NCBI GenBank assembly: GCA_024180945.1
Contig: JAKSGN010000003.1
Span: 3,720,001 to 3,784,000 of the forward strand
Length of the DNA stretch: 64,000 nucleotides
From: Macrophomina tecta
Lineage: Eukaryota > Ascomycota > Dothideomycetes > Botryosphaeriales > Botryosphaeriaceae
Direction: 5' to 3'
This document shows positions 21,710 through 35,100 of the stretch, one piece after another. Made by a program: the position numbers and the translations under genes. Each line of letters starts with the position of its first letter. Position 1 is the stretch's first letter. The notes under the pieces are model-generated. The model made no database searches, was not told where the DNA came from, and worked only from the letters and a program-made list of their open reading frames with translations.

Positions 21710-24700
21710 TGAGCCTGTTTCAGTTTCTGCGCTGGGTCCCCGAAGAAAGTGGGCCTGAGTTCTCGGTCATGTTGATTAGTCGACAAGCTTTGACTGTGTG
21801 CTTCTCATACGGAGAAGGGCAGGACCCCACCGGAGAAGATTGCATGGGAGCAGTATGCAGTCGGCAAAAGTATTGGGGGGCGTGGGCAGATCCATGCTGC
21901 TGTGACTGAGCGCGATTCAAATGGCCCAAAGCTTCAGCGTAGTGTCTGTTTAGTGGAAGTCATCAATGGGTACACAGCCTGGGCCCACTTCACCAGGAGG
22001 CAGGGCAGGCTGGGAGTTGACGAATTCGAAGGAATGTTCGGTTCGAGCTTCCCTTGCGTCTGATGTACGTGCTTGGCTCGTGTATGGGCTTTACAATGCT
22101 ACACGTCGCCTATCAGCGGCATATCCGCTTTCCCCGTCCGCGACTTTCGGAGACCCTGATAAGCCGATCCTCCTGACGCACGGTGCCTCAGCCCGTAATC
22201 CACTCAATTTGCAGCATCGCTCTCTCTGCTTGGGTCCTTAGCTTTGCCTCGCAGGCTTAGTTGGTTACCCAGTAATGCGGCTGCGTATAAACCAAGCCAT
22301 AACTCCAAAGAGAAATATTGAGCGATCCGCGTGCAGCCCGCTCTTGCATGCGGTGGTGAGCAAGAAGTGGGGTTAGTGCAATAATTCTGTTCGATCTATC
22401 GCATCTTCGGAATACGACCGAAAGCCCTGTCTCTAAGGATTGCATCTTCGCTCTTCCCCAGACGCAAGAGACGGGGTGGTACATCCCGAGCTGTATTAAT
22501 TATTGCGGGTCCTTCCCTGTATTCCGTCTCCGCGGGTTCCGTAGTATTTATTAATGCATTCAATGCTAACCGGAGCGATTAAGCTCTACTTCGCGATAAA
22601 AATCTTCATAGTGTAGGCCCTCTAATTGGTTGTGCAACTCTCTATGAATGTGAACATGAGAAAGTGCAACTCTCGCAGTCTGTCTAGTGACGCCCGAAAG
22701 CCGGAGAACTTGAAACGCTGAGAATCCAGTGGATTTCCTTAGCGCAACGGAAAACGCTAATGCAGGTAAAGTCCGGAACGTGACGCCGCTTGTACGTCAG
22801 CCGTGATTCCCAATCATTGTGGCTACGCCCGTATCGGCAGCTCACTAGCATGGGAAATTCGCCTATAGGTTCGGATGCCCCAACCGTACAGGGCGAAACA
22901 GAGCCTCCTGAATATGCAGGCTGAAAATTAATGTAGGGGGAGCATCCAGAGAGGCCTGCAGAATTCTTAGGATTATATGTATGTCGAAGCCACCTGGACG
23001 CTGCGTAGTAATAAAATTCAATGATTTTCTATAGAAAGGGGGCACTCTGTGGCCGACGGAACGAGAAAGAATTCCTTAGCCATATCATTTCTTAGATTTT
23101 TGTAACGACATAAGTCCTGGAGCGAAGCTACGTATCATATTCGGAGTAGATTCCGAGATCTAGCGTACGTGGCTGGACGGTGACCAGAAACCAGGCGACG
23201 TGAGGGCTAAGCGCAGGGGTAGATTAAGGAGCCCATTCTGGCCATACAGTTAAATCCTTATGGAGAAAACGGGTCTTACGTAAGGTGGTAATAATAATAT
23301 CAAAGGAAGTTCTTCGCTGGAGGCGCTATTACCTAGTTTAGATAGCCGGTCTCCCGAATATCTAACTGCATTATTAGCGCCGTGAATGTAGAAGATCACC
23401 AGAATGTTAAAATCACGCGTTCCATTCAATCGAGCGGATTGCTTACATATGTGCCGAAGACGCTAAGTACTAGTCGGCTATGTGAGAGCGAGAAAAGACT
23501 CGGGTCGCGGGTTAATGGCTACGGCAGCGCGTATACAGGACCAGAGCTTTTGCTAAACAGTATAAACCCTACCAGAAGCATGGGGGTAGCAGTACATAAA
23601 AGTAGCTTTACATTTACAGACGACACGTATGAGAGTGGAAGAGAGCGGCAATTACACCGATATCCCTAGAGACAGCGATGTTATACAAAACAACGATAGC
23701 GTAGATTACGAAAAGATATGCATCAGAACCTCGGCTCTACTCCCTCTTATCCAGTACTACGCCTCCTTCCGCTGAGAGGTAATGCCAGGGCTAATATAAT
23801 TAATTGTCAACAGAAGCTGGCACATGCACTAAAGCTATAATGTAAAGATAATTACTCCATTAATTACTTCCAAAGCAGCTCGCGAAGGGTGCTTAACATC
23901 TATCTTCGTAGATAGATTCCCGTTATTATGCGTTGGACTCTTTTTCCTCTACTTCCGTGGAAGCACCTAGGCACCTCCCGCGTCAGTGGTGCAAGCAAAG
24001 CCGCCATCAGGTGGTTGATTTATACCTCTACTGCCGCTAGGTCTATGGGACCAGCGAGTGACTTTCTTTCTCGATAAGAAAAGAGGTGCCGCTTATACAA
24101 CCTCGCGCACTTACGTCCTCATTAGTTATCCTTTTGCGCTAACCTTTCCCCCTATGTCTTGCCAGAATAGGCTCAAGCCTTACGAAGCGCACTCGCTAAA
24201 AAAACAAAATCAATAAATAAAAAAGAAAGGACAAAGCCATCCTCACACAGTTCTTTCGCCGGGATATCTTCGTAGAACCGCGAGGGCAGGTTGCTATGAT
24301 GTTTCAGTGCTAAAACCATTTGTAAACGTATGCAGTTTTCGCCCAAAGCGGGCTAGCACTGACGAGAAAGCACGCAAACACGGAAAGTTATTTCTATCCC
24401 ATAATCTCAACAGCGTCTTGCATCGCTTAATGCCGAAATTTACAGCCCCGTTCGCTACCAATTGCATTAGCTGAAGAGATGTGCCGGCGCCGAGTGTAAA
24501 TTATCCTTTTCAATGTACCTCGCTGTTGTGTAACTTTGGTTACCGCGCCTAGCAGGATTCATCTCCCTGGCAAGGTCGTAGGAATGACCCACCGCACAGC
24601 CCCTGCCAGTCCGTGAGACCCGCTGTTATGCACCAGTCCAGCACGATAATGGGCTCGGAGTTAAGAATTATGTTGATTCTCCGCGGGACAGTGGTAGTTG

Positions 24701-25540
24701 TCCTATCTGCAAGTGGGGCCTCTGTAGCATCGTTAGCCGTATCGCGTCCGTTTCGACATGCACAGTAAGCCTATACGCATACTTGCAAGCCGAAACTTGT
24801 AATTTATCCAACAGGATTTAAATGAGCATAACTTTTCTCTGGGCAGGTAAGGGATGGAGCGCATTGAGGTTCCTTTAGCCCTGGGCCGTTTTTCATAGAT
24901 GTTTATGGCTCTTATGCTCGCCACATGCTCATTTCTCAATGCAGGCCCGGAGTCGTTCTCGACTCGGCGTCGCCGTGGACGTGTCTGAGATTTAGACTTT
25001 CCCCAGCAGCGCTTTCGAAGCAGGTGCGGTCATGTGGGATAACAAGGCTGCGCTACAGAGATAGGAGCATAATCGTAGTACATACTCAAGCTGCTGGTGT
25101 TACAAGGTATCGAGAAGCGAGATAACGAGGCAACAGGCTGACCTCAGCCCCCCAAAGGTGGCTAACATATATAACCGTCCCACACAAAAGCTAACCGCAA
25201 ACCTGCAGTCTCAGCCTTCTAGCAACCTCTGTTCACAGCAACCAGTGCAGCCCTTTTGTTCTAGTAGTCGCTGCTCTCCGAGAACCTTTACCCGCCCGTC
25301 CCCAAAATTCCGCGGTCGGATTCCGTTAATCATCGCCATGACTTCGGAAGTAAGTGCATTCCTCCCTGGCGCTATCGCGACCCCAATCATATAGCCCGTA
25401 ATCCCTCCTGCCTGCTCCGTAGCCCATCTGCTCGCTGTCATTGTTAAACGTTCACGCTAGCTGACATGAATTTATTCAATTAGCGTGAGAGGTACGCTTC
25501 TATCTAGTCTTCGGGTGTGGAATGCCATCCGTCCTGACCA
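21710..25540. other. no supported gene (3.8 kb)
   Basis: Only short open frames on both strands, without domains, leader peptides or ordered splice sites. Composition is near neutral with scattered T/A-rich stretches. No tRNA-like B box or recognisable repeat was found by eye. It looks like degraded intergenic or ancient repeat DNA. Confidence 0.45.
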
Positions 25541-26581
25541 ATGTACAGCAAAAAATTTCTTGCCCGCTTGTGTGAGCAAGCTGGACGCTATGATGGTATA
25601 GTGTCAAGTCTCTTGCGCTAAGACAGTGCACAAAAGCTGACGCCCTCTTCACAGACATGGCTATGTGCATGAAGGTTGGCTCCTATGAGTATTAATTAAC
25701 ACGAGCTGAGCAACTGACCTCTGCAATAGGAAGTCGCAAAGGTATGACATATTCCTCTGTGATGTCGCACCATAACCACTGTGAAGGAGATGGAAAGACG
25801 TAAGTAACACAATAGCTATACCAGCTCGGCGAAGAACTCTCCGTAGATGAGCGCAACCTACTTTCCGTCGCCTATAAGAACGTTGTCGGTACCCGCCGTA
25901 CCTCTTGGCGCATGATCTCTTCGATCGACCAAAAGAACTTGAAAGGCTCCGACGAATATGCACGCACCATTCGCGAGTACCGCCAGACAATTGAGATCGA
26001 GCTCGAGAAGGTCTGCCAGGATATCCTGGACGTGCTCTGTGGATATCTTATCCCTAACGCCAAGTCCTCCGAGTCTAAAATTCTCTATTACAAGATGTAC
26101 GATTATCCACAATATCTCTAGCGCTCCCCGTGTGGACCGACTGTGGATTCTGGAACTGACCTCACTAATCCGAAACTTGCCAATAGGAAGGGTGACTATT
26201 GTCGCTACCTCGCTGAGTTTGCGTCGGATGAGAAACGCAAGGCTGCAGCTACTACCGCGAATGAGGCCTACAAGGTTGGTTATTACTTACTAAAGCCCGA
26301 ACATTAAGAATCCCAATTAAAAAGCACTCTAGACAGCTACGCACGTCGCGCAGACTGAACTTACTCCTACCCACCCGATCCGCCTTGGACTTGCGCTCAA
26401 CTTCTCCGTCTTCAGCTACGAAATCCTTAACTCCCCTAGCCGCGCCCGCAACATTGCTAGAAAAGCCTTCGACGATGCGATTGTGGAGCTTGACTTTCTC
26501 TCCGAAAAGTTCTGCCGCGATAGCATTCCTATTATAAAGCTTCTCCGCGACAACCTGACTCTGTGGAAGCATGGACTTTGA
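25541..26581 (+). CDS. 14-3-3 family protein (six exons, 231 aa, intact)
   Basis: Exons 25541-25595, 25655-25674, 25730-25741, 25825-26096, 26187-26278 and 26337-26581 splice to 231 codons with no stop. All introns are GT-AG (55-90 nt); exon 3 is a 12-nt micro-exon encoding EVAK. The product matches 14-3-3 throughout: signature 1 is [11 protein letters not shown] (39-49), signature 2 is [17 protein letters not shown] near the C-terminus. The phosphopeptide-pocket residues are all present: K47, R54, R126, Y127 and N172. 14-3-3 dimers bind phosphoserine/threonine motifs on many client proteins in cytosol and nucleus. Oddities: it starts a few residues later than usual, is divergent, and stops right after the last helix, lacking the acidic C-terminal tail. 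It is flanked by decayed sequence, so it is probably an accessory paralogue of the housekeeping gene. The ATG at 25541 is the first in frame. Confidence 0.85.
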
Positions 26582-27948
26582 CCCTAAGTCGCCAGGGCCA
26601 ATAATTGCAGCCGGTTTTTCGTTTGGGCTTTAGCGCAGCAACTGCTACCTATCTCCAACAAATAAAATCATGGTAGAAGCATTTTTTGGCGAGGGTAGTT
26701 TTCCTAGATGTATTGTAGCGTATAGAGAACGGAAAAAGACGATATTATTAGAACTTAGTTATGCTTTATATCCGATTCAAAGTCCGCATATAAGATTAAG
26801 TATTAAACCTTACGGGCGCGACATGTGCCTTTCTCTTATTACCATTTGCTGGGCGCAAGACGCGTAACGCTAACCTTAGAATCTATTGGGACAATCACGA
26901 GTATTTGGCTTTCGCCGAGTGTAGTATATTCAGGAGAGCACAAAAGGCCACTCCAGGGCCGCCCTCCTCTATGCCAATTTATGCTTTCATCACTGAATAA
27001 GCTGTCGCATCGCTGGCCCCAACAGAATCTAAGCTGGCAGGCCTTTCTAAAATCTAATAATCTTTATACAAATGGCGCATTTCTACTAAATATCATGTTA
27101 GAGGTCCGGGTATATATAAGAATTACATAGTTCACATTCAATTTGCCCTCTAAAAAAGTTCCTACTTCCTACAGATTTTGACCTATCGCAGTTCACCTTA
27201 ATTATAAAGACATTACTGCTTATTCCTTCTGCGCTATTTGATACATAATTATCTTCTTAGCACCCGTACCACTAATACGAGGTATTCGACCCGCGAGAGG
27301 GTAGTAAATACAGACAGCACTTGTTATAACCCACTAGACAATTAGAAAACAGCTAATAGATACCGCGCTACGCCGTATTCCAAAAGGGAGAGTTTAACCG
27401 GAAAGACCCGCTTTAGGACAGAGGCAACACGAATTAAAACCCTAGAGATGCCACGGAACACGCCTCTATATATAGACTTGATGGGGATGACCAGCAACCA
27501 TGCTAGTTATCGCTGCACCTTTTGCCAGTAAACTGGCCAGAGGGTTAGGTCCATAGCTTTACAGCACCGACTATAACCAGACGGGGTCGGACCGTTGTAA
27601 TAATAGAAATAGTCCCCTCTATATTTTCTTTATAGACGAATATGAGCTCCACTATCACCTCAACCAAAGAACACTAAGGTGATAAATAGTAGTTTTGGAC
27701 AAACGATCAGTAATAGGAGCTAATGTTATACGCTATGGAGTAACGGTAGAAGGTTATAAAGAGGATATCTAGATGCTACCAAATATTTATAAGTGTGACT
27801 ATAGAGGGTAACTTAGATACTAAAGGCATGTAATGCGCCTCTAGGCTTATAAGTAGAATTTCTGTAGTGTGGCAATTCATTTAGTGAAGGCGGCATAGAT
27901 TGATAGAGGGAGGCATAGGAGGCACAACCTATCCTTAAGGAACGTGCG
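26582..27948. other. no supported gene
   Basis: A+T-rich sequence with short frames only (for example 26670-26867 and 26825-27130 on plus), none with a recognisable domain. It holds no clear repeat. Confidence 0.45.
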
Positions 27949-28419
27949 CTAAATATATACGTGAGGCCTTATACACGGTGATTCTATATTCCCACAGTAT
28001 TCTATGCTAAGGAAATCGGGGAGATGAAGCAGACGGTGTTTTGTTTGCTGGCTCGTCGTCCGGTGCGCGAGGAGAAGATCTCGGCAGGGCACAAGACAGA
28101 GATTCCTCCTGCGATGAGCAAGTTGCACATCGTGAAACGCGTACGGCTGGAGGCCCAATTGTGGAGGGAGTGGGCTGACGGAGAGCTGCGCCATGTCAAC
28201 ATCACACGAGCCGTGAATTGCAGGACTGTAGAACGACGCACCTGTGTCATAACCCATCGCCTTGTTCGAGCACGGCTGGCACGTCCTGAGCTTGCAACGC
28301 TGGCACTCGAAGATGAACCAGTGCGGCCCAGAGTGACAATTATTACAGATCCAATGCATGAATGCGTAAGCCGACTTGACCATCTTGAATGAGTGCGCGC
28401 AGTTGCCCGAGACAGCCAT
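27949..28419 (-). CDS. small cysteine-rich, putative zinc-binding protein (156 aa)
   Basis: From the ATG at 28419 the first 65 residues contain HWICNNC, then GPHWFIFECQRCKLRTCQPC: paired CxxC knuckles in the spacing of a small zinc ribbon or RING-like fold. Similar 'W-x-C-x2-C-x2-GP ... C-x2-C-x4-C-x2-C' segments occur in many small uncharacterised fungal proteins. The in-frame ATG at 28515 adds a hydrophobic Ser/Thr-rich stretch but is less likely. After residue 75 the sequence is nondescript, so an intron or decay may begin there and the true 3' end may differ. No signal peptide is evident from the chosen start, so an intracellular role is likely. No catalytic residues are visible, and no function can be assigned. 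Confidence 0.45.
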   Translation of the reverse strand: MAVSGNCAHSFKMVKSAYAFMHWICNNCHSGPHWFIFECQRCKLRTCQPCSNKAMGYDTGASFYSPAIHGSCDVDMAQLSVSPLPPQLGLQPYAFHDVQLAHRRRNLCLVPCRDLLLAHRTTSQQTKHRLLHLPDFLSIEYCGNIESPCIRPHVYI

Positions 28420-28579
28420 GGTGACGAGGAGAGATAGAGTAAAGAGCGGGCAATGAAGGCGGTCTGTGACGTCTATGGTCAGAGCTGAGCTGGATATAGC
28501 AGACGCGAGACTCACTATAAAGGCAGGAGAGCTTTGGGGAGCGAGCGATGGAAGTTTCTGTAGAGAAGAGTGGGGGCAA

Positions 28580-30194
28580 TTGGTCGGTTCGTAAAGAGAT
28601 TGTGTAGGGGGAGGAATGCGGTTTTTGGCGGTGGCAGATCTCTAGGCGTCGACAGTCTTCGTCTTATATGGTCTTAACAGTTTATATGGTACTTGCTGGA
28701 CAGGAGGCTGCGGCTCTGGGTAAGATCCGTAATGACAAGCTGATCTAGCTCTTTCCCCCTAAGCCTGCCGCGGAGTCGGGTGGCAGGGATTCGCAGCCTT
28801 GCTTACCGCAACAAAGGAGAGGGAAGGCGGGCTGGGTGTATGCATGATACTGCGGGATGAAAGCTAATTATTCAGCTTGCTACATTATCGTCTCCTGTGG
28901 CGACCAAGTGCCCTTAAGCGAGTGCAGACAGCCGACAGGGAGCAGCTTCGCTCGCGGTTATCACCCGAAGCAAGCGGCCACTCAAGCCCGTGGCCCCACC
29001 GCAGCTGCAAGCCACGATCTCCCGGGCCTTCTCATCTCCCCCCCAGCGGACACTTTTGTCGAAACGATCGGCAATCGACGGTGAGTGAGATTGGGACTAG
29101 AGCGGATGGCTGGACGCGCGTGCTATTGGCAATCGGACACCAGCCATCGTTGAGCCCCACAGATCCACGTCATCTGGACGTTATATTACTAGCGCTTGGC
29201 ATCGCCCATCGTACCTGTCGGTCTGTTCGGCTTGCCTCCCCGAACCCACCTTCCCGAACCTAGTTGTAAATTTTATTCTACCCTGCTTCATGCACGTCAG
29301 ACGCAGTGCAGGGGTTTAACCGAGGCAAAGTTCAGCTTCATGCTACCGCCCCCATAGCTGCCACAATTTTGTAGCATTTTAGTTGCCTCCGTGTTTTACC
29401 ACGCCGTTATTCGCACCGTAACAGCATAACTGCCGCATGTTACGGCGCAGCCTATATACGTAGCAAATTCTATAGAAAGAGGTAAGGAGTGGGTCGCGGG
29501 CAGCACGAAGCCGCTGTTGCGGGGCTGAGCGTAGGCTGAGCGGCCAAGGCATGAGGCGCGGAAGTCCGTTCTTGGCTTGAGGATGAGAGGGGGATGGACA
29601 CCGCCGAAAGGAGACAGCAGGGAGAGGATCAACACCATCATCCCCGTTATCATAATCATTTTACGAGGAGTTGTTCGGTTTCTGGCTTCTTCGTGGCACG
29701 CTCACGAGGTGTGTGGAAGTAGTCCTCTTTGGTTACGGTTACTTGGTTATTGTTTTCTGCTTGGTTGCCTACGAGGCTGGCTTATAATAGGCATGTTTTG
29801 GACCCTTATACTACTCATTGCCTCACACCCGGTTCTGGCTTCCTTCGCCCTCCGGCTCACCAGACGCTCTTATGCGGAGTGTCTTTCCCGACAACACCAC
29901 CTAAGACAACTTCCGTGGTCATGTTGTTAAATATTAATAAGTAGGCTTTAGTATAATTACATTGTAGATCTGCAGCAAGATCATGGAACTGACCGTCTCC
30001 AGCAGAAAAATGTTACAACGCAAATCACTGGCGCAAAAAAATACCGCACGTACTATGTATCATTTTCATAAAATTTAAAATACCGCGTAGATCTTCTAAG
30101 ATACTGTTCGATGCCTAAGCTCTACCACCATATAATCTCCCTTGAACAGAATTGCAAAAGCGGCCCGCTCTTTGTAGAGGAAAAGTGATCTCAA
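28580..30194. other. no supported gene
   Basis: Moderate frames on both strands at 28857-29263 and 29396-29930 are mutually overlapping and lack recognisable features. The right part precedes the 3' end of the P450 relic. Confidence 0.45.
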
Positions 30195-31835
30195 AGCTCG
30201 GACTCGGTATTGCGATGGCGCCCAAACACATCACCAGGCGACCCTCCAGCACCAAGGCGAAGGTCCTGGCCTTCAGCAATCTAGAAATCAAACTTCACTA
30301 TCACAATAGCCATCATCAGCATGATTTCCTGCAACGCCAAACGCCTCTCCAATGCAGCCTTTTGGTCCGAGCGAGAACGGATTGAACGCGCTCCGGGCGC
30401 GCGCCACAGCACCTTCGCCGCTCTCATCCCGCAGCCCGCGCTCGTGAATGAAGTCGAATGGTTGGTCGTACAGTTTGTCGCTGTGGTGCAGCGCGTAGAT
30501 GCCGACGCCGACATGGTAGCGGGCAGGGATGAAGTGCCCATCGATCTGCAACCTGCCTGGCGGCACCTCGTGCCACAGAGCACGCCCGGCGGGCAGCGAG
30601 ATGCGCATTGCTTCGTCTGCGCACGCGCGCAGCTAGGTGCATGAGTTGAGTAGCGGACCGAGGCGGACGGCGTCAGCGATCGAGAACTCGGCGCGCATTT
30701 CCGCGCACGCTCGAGCATAGCATGCCGGGTTCGCGGCGAGGTAGAAGAACAGGGACGCCATCGCCGTCGACGACGCGTCCGATCCTACAAGTGCAAGGGA
30801 GTAGCTGATTTCGCTGGACTGACGCGGGCGTGGCCACTGCTGACCTGCAACGACGAGGGTAGTGCTCTCCGCGCCCATTTCGTCCGGGCTCAAGCTGGAT
30901 CCCGTCTCGGGGTCGTTTGTCTTGAGCAAGAAGGAGAAGACGTTCGGGGGGCCCTCAGTGGCTTTCATTTCCAGGCGCTGGCCCTAGAGCTGCGTGACAA
31001 ACTTCACGAACCACTTCTCCGCTGCGATGGATTCCGGAAACAGCTTTCGGTCCATGCGGCATATGCCCAGCCCAGCGGCTTGCGTCAGCACGCCGATGCA
31101 CACATTGAATTTCTCAATGCCATCCGTCACCTTGCGGTGTGTAGGGTCCGTGAGGGCATTGTAATCGAGGGTAAAACAACCGACGACATGAGATCGAAGG
31201 TTAAGTGGCTGCCTGTCGCGGTCAGTCTGACTTTCTCCCGGGAAATTCGGGCGGCATGAATTACACCAATCTGACATGTCGCGCGGCGCCGACCATTTAC
31301 TCGCAGTCTCCTCTGGTGACAGCTGGGCACAAAATGTCTCAAAGTGGCGGACAATGGTCTCTTCGAATCTCAAGATGGCGCTGACAGATAGCCCCTGGCT
31401 CAGAATGCACCGTTTGCTCGCATGCTCGTTTTGGTCCACTAGTGTGAGAGTGTTCGGCGCACGATGGATCAGGCCTTGTAGACGCGCGACTTGCTGACAT
31501 TCTTCCCATTGGTGCATATCTTCTGTAGTCCAGCTCGTGTGTTGATCAGAAGACGGTCCGGCGCGTAGCGGACAAAATCTCGTGTGACCTGTCAGCGGAC
31601 TTGCCCCCAAACTCTTCTCCGGTGCACCTATCATATTTCACATCACACCGCCACATGTCGATGTGGATGTCGCCTTTAATAGGCCGAGTATCCATTAGGG
31701 AGCTTGCCAAGGAGAGGGCCGGGATATTTCGCGAGTGGGTGTAAGAACAGAGGATACAGAACCACACCGACGACTATATAGCCGACGACCTAAATAATAA
31801 AGCGCTTTGGTTACAAAGCAGTGACTGGCGACGAG
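30195..31835 (-). pseudogene. cytochrome P450 relic
   Basis: Minus-strand order matches a microsomal P450. A membrane anchor and proline hinge lie near 31700-31790 ([10 protein letters not shown] in a frame now broken). Helix C/D sequence is at 31350-31480 (HRAPNTLTLVDQNEHASKR), the I-helix at about 30770 (GSDASSTAMASLFFYL), and the haem loop at about 30325-30385 (FNPFSLGPKGCIG, ligand Cys near 30355). A clean intron (GTCAGC...TTGTAG) still sits before the I-helix. Lesions: TAG codons at 30981, before the K-helix near 30631 and at 30281, plus frame changes in the N-terminal part. It points away from the NRPS relic and shares its promoter region, so it was probably a tailoring oxygenase of that cluster. 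The family resembles fungal benzoate-hydroxylase-like/CYP65-type P450s; the substrate is unknown. Confidence 0.8.
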
Positions 31836-32159
31836 AAAGACTTACGTAGCATATGATGCTGCTCAAAAGAATAGAGAACAGGACACGGCCCGCGCGCCAA
31901 GGCTACACAATCATGGTATTGGGTCGACGACCGGAACGGTTAGGAAACGCGCTATTTCAGGATGAACAGAGCCAAAAAACAGAAAGACATTCTGCAGGTG
32001 CTCAGCGGCAGCGTGGCGGCGGATATCAAATGGAGCAATGTTCGACGGCCCGTGCCGGAAGGGGCGACGCTGGGCGAACAGTGTCGGCTCCAGCTTGGCC
32101 TGGGGGCTCGTGCAAGTCGACAGACTCATCTTTGCCCGCCAACCTATTCCAGGCTGGCA

Positions 32160-35100
32160 CAGGCACGCCCAATTAATCCCAGGCGGTCACGTTTGCTAAC
32201 ATCTGACAGCCTCGTACGTTGGCCTTGGCTGTTGTCTCCCGGGATGCCTCCTTTACCTCTACAGAGCTCGATGAGGAGTCTTCGCAGCTGGCGCAGCATC
32301 TGGTGCGCCTTGGAGTCGGACCAGAGGCCATCGTGCTATTCTGCTTTGAAAAGTCAGCTTTGACCCCACTGGTCGTCCTGGCGGTTCTCAAATCTGGCGG
32401 TGCCTGCGTTCCCATGGGCCCTGGCCACCCGCAAGACCGGTTGCAAGAGGTAGTCAGACAGACGAAAGCCCATATCGTCCTGGCAGGAGAGCGGCAGCTG
32501 CATCTGTTTGAAGGCTTGGGGGCAACATCATTGGCCATTCTGCCCTCCACGTTCCAGAGTCTCCCCTTACGGACAGACATACCAGGCACAGCAGTGCAAT
32601 CCCATAATCCCGCTTCCGTCTTCTTCACATCTGGCAGCCCTGGCAAACCAAAGAGCGTCATGGCTGAGCACCGCATCATGTGCGCAAGTGCCTTTGGTAT
32701 GTCGTCGACACTTCGCTCGACTCTTCTTCTAGAGTGATGGCGTTTTCTGCTCACACCTGGGATATCTTCATCCAGAACACGATATTCACTTTTTCGCGCG
32801 TGGCTGCATCTGCATTCCTTCAGACGCGGAAAGGCTAGATGATCTGGCTAGAGCCTTTAACAGAATGTCTTGGAATATCACGTGTGTGTACAATAAACTT
32901 TATCTTAGTCACGGAAGATGCCGGATAAGAGGCTCCCCCTGAGCGTCCCTCTCAGTTCTCATGCCACTCATTCTCAATGGATGGTATCACCACCAAATCC
33001 AACAGGATGAAAGCCAACAACACCGCACCCACACCATCTGATGCTGGTCTTTCGGCACACGAAAAGGTTCCCGCCCTCAAAACTCTGGTTTTGGTGGGAA
33101 AGGCAGCCTCAGCAAAGCCACTAGCGACGTGGGCTTCCGTAGTCGACCTGTACAACGAGTAATGGCCCAACCTAATGCAGCGTTCCGAATCTAGTTCACC
33201 CGGATATCACGCACGCAGATGACGCATCAAATGTCGGCTATGCTGTTCCAGGAAGCCAGGTACGGCTGATCGACGTTGAAGACCATAACAAAAACGTCCC
33301 TCATGGCTCAGTTGGAGAGGTATTATCTGCGGCACTTCTGTTGCCCGAGGCTCCCTAAATGACAACGAAACGACAAGGAATGCTTTCATTTGGAACGCAA
33401 CTTGGGTGGAAGAAGGTGATCGAACTTGCTATTACAAGACTGGCGATATCGGACGGTTCTCTCAGCCCACTGGGGCGCAAAGATTCGTAAGTCAAGATCA
33501 ACGGCCAGCGCGTGGAGCTTGGCGAGATTGAATACCACGTCGTTGTGCAGCAGCTGGTACAGCAAGCAATTGCTGTTGTGCCCAAGCTCGGCACCAATAG
33601 GGGCCGCTTAATTCTTGCGGCCACATTAGACACGCCGCTGATCACTGGGAATCATCCATTGCGACCTATCGGCAGGGACATATTCGCAACTCTCCGGAAA
33701 GATCTCTCGGAAATTGTCGAAGGTTTGTCACAAGTCCTACCAAGCTACATGATACCTCGAGCGTGGACTGTGCTGGAGAAAATACCGCTCACGGCAACTG
33801 GCAAGCTGGACCGGTTGGCAGTCGCCAGATCCATTCATGATCAAGAATAGTCCATCTTCATGGTGGAAGATGGCAAGGAAGATATAGAACAGCCGATAGG
33901 CGAGATTGAGACCGGCACGCGAAGAATATGAGCAGACGTCCTCAATAAAAGCCCGGCGCAGCTCACGAGGAATGCCTCGTTTTTCCCTCCTAGTGGCGAC
34001 TACATTTCTGCTATGCGGGTAGCCGCCAGATGCCGTCAAGAAAGCATCGGGGTTTCGGTAAGGGATATATTCTTCGTCTTGCCACCGTTGCACGGGTTGC
34101 CGAGGTCGCGACGGCACTGACGAAGGCTGCCGCTTCAACGCCCGGCGAACACACGATAACATCGACGCTTTCCCCCATACAACAGCTTTTCATCGACATA
34201 CCTGCTGGTAAACAGAGTCATTTCAACCAGGGTTCTACCGTGCAGGTGGAGCGAGAGACTGCCTGATCGGGTACCCGAAGCCATAGCCGCCGTGGTCCAT
34301 ACTCACAGGGCACGATTCCATCAGCACAATGGCCGTTGACGCAGGAGATTGCCGACGATGGCCCTCAATCCTACCGGCACAAGCTGCATGCGCTCGATAT
34401 CTTTTCTCCGTGAAGACGGGATGTCGTTGCGAAATCCAAATGCTCTTTCAACTTAGAAGACGGCCCCGTGTTTGCAGCCCACATCTTTTCTGTCAATGGC
34501 CAGGGGACACATGTGTCTATGGTAGCCCACCATGCTGTGGTTCATCTTGCGTCGTGGAGAATCATATGGGGTGACCTCGAGCAATTCCTGCAGACCGGCT
34601 CGTTGCAGGGGTCTTCTTTGTCTTTCCCACAGTGGTGCTTGTTGCAGCAACAGTACGCCACAGACTCCCTCAGAAGCATAATCACGCTGCCTGCTCCCGC
34701 CGTTCATTCGGACTTCCCGTGTTGGGACCTGAGCGAGGACACTTATAAATATGAAGACGCCGTTGAGGAGGCATTCGAGCTTGACCACCACACCGCCTCT
34801 TTGCTGCTGCAGGATTGCCATCGAGCATACGGGACTGAAATAGTTCTCCTCCAGCTATCTTCAATGACGTTCACGGGCGAGAAACTTGGCGTGACGATAT
34901 CGACATCTCAGGCACAGTTGGGTGGTTTACATCACTTCACCACGTACAGGTGGGGTGCAAGAGCAGCCAGCCGTTTACTGAAGGTTTGAGAGAAGCAAAG
35001 GACTACCGGCATTCGGTTTCACGAAAAGGATGGGTCTACTTTTCACAGCGAATCCTGACCCCGGAGGATCGGTCGAAGTATGCCCATCAATTTCCGATGG

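Noticed and set aside
28857..29930. Overlapping open frames on both strands
   Set aside because: No domains, no leader peptides, no intron pattern; typical of chance frames.
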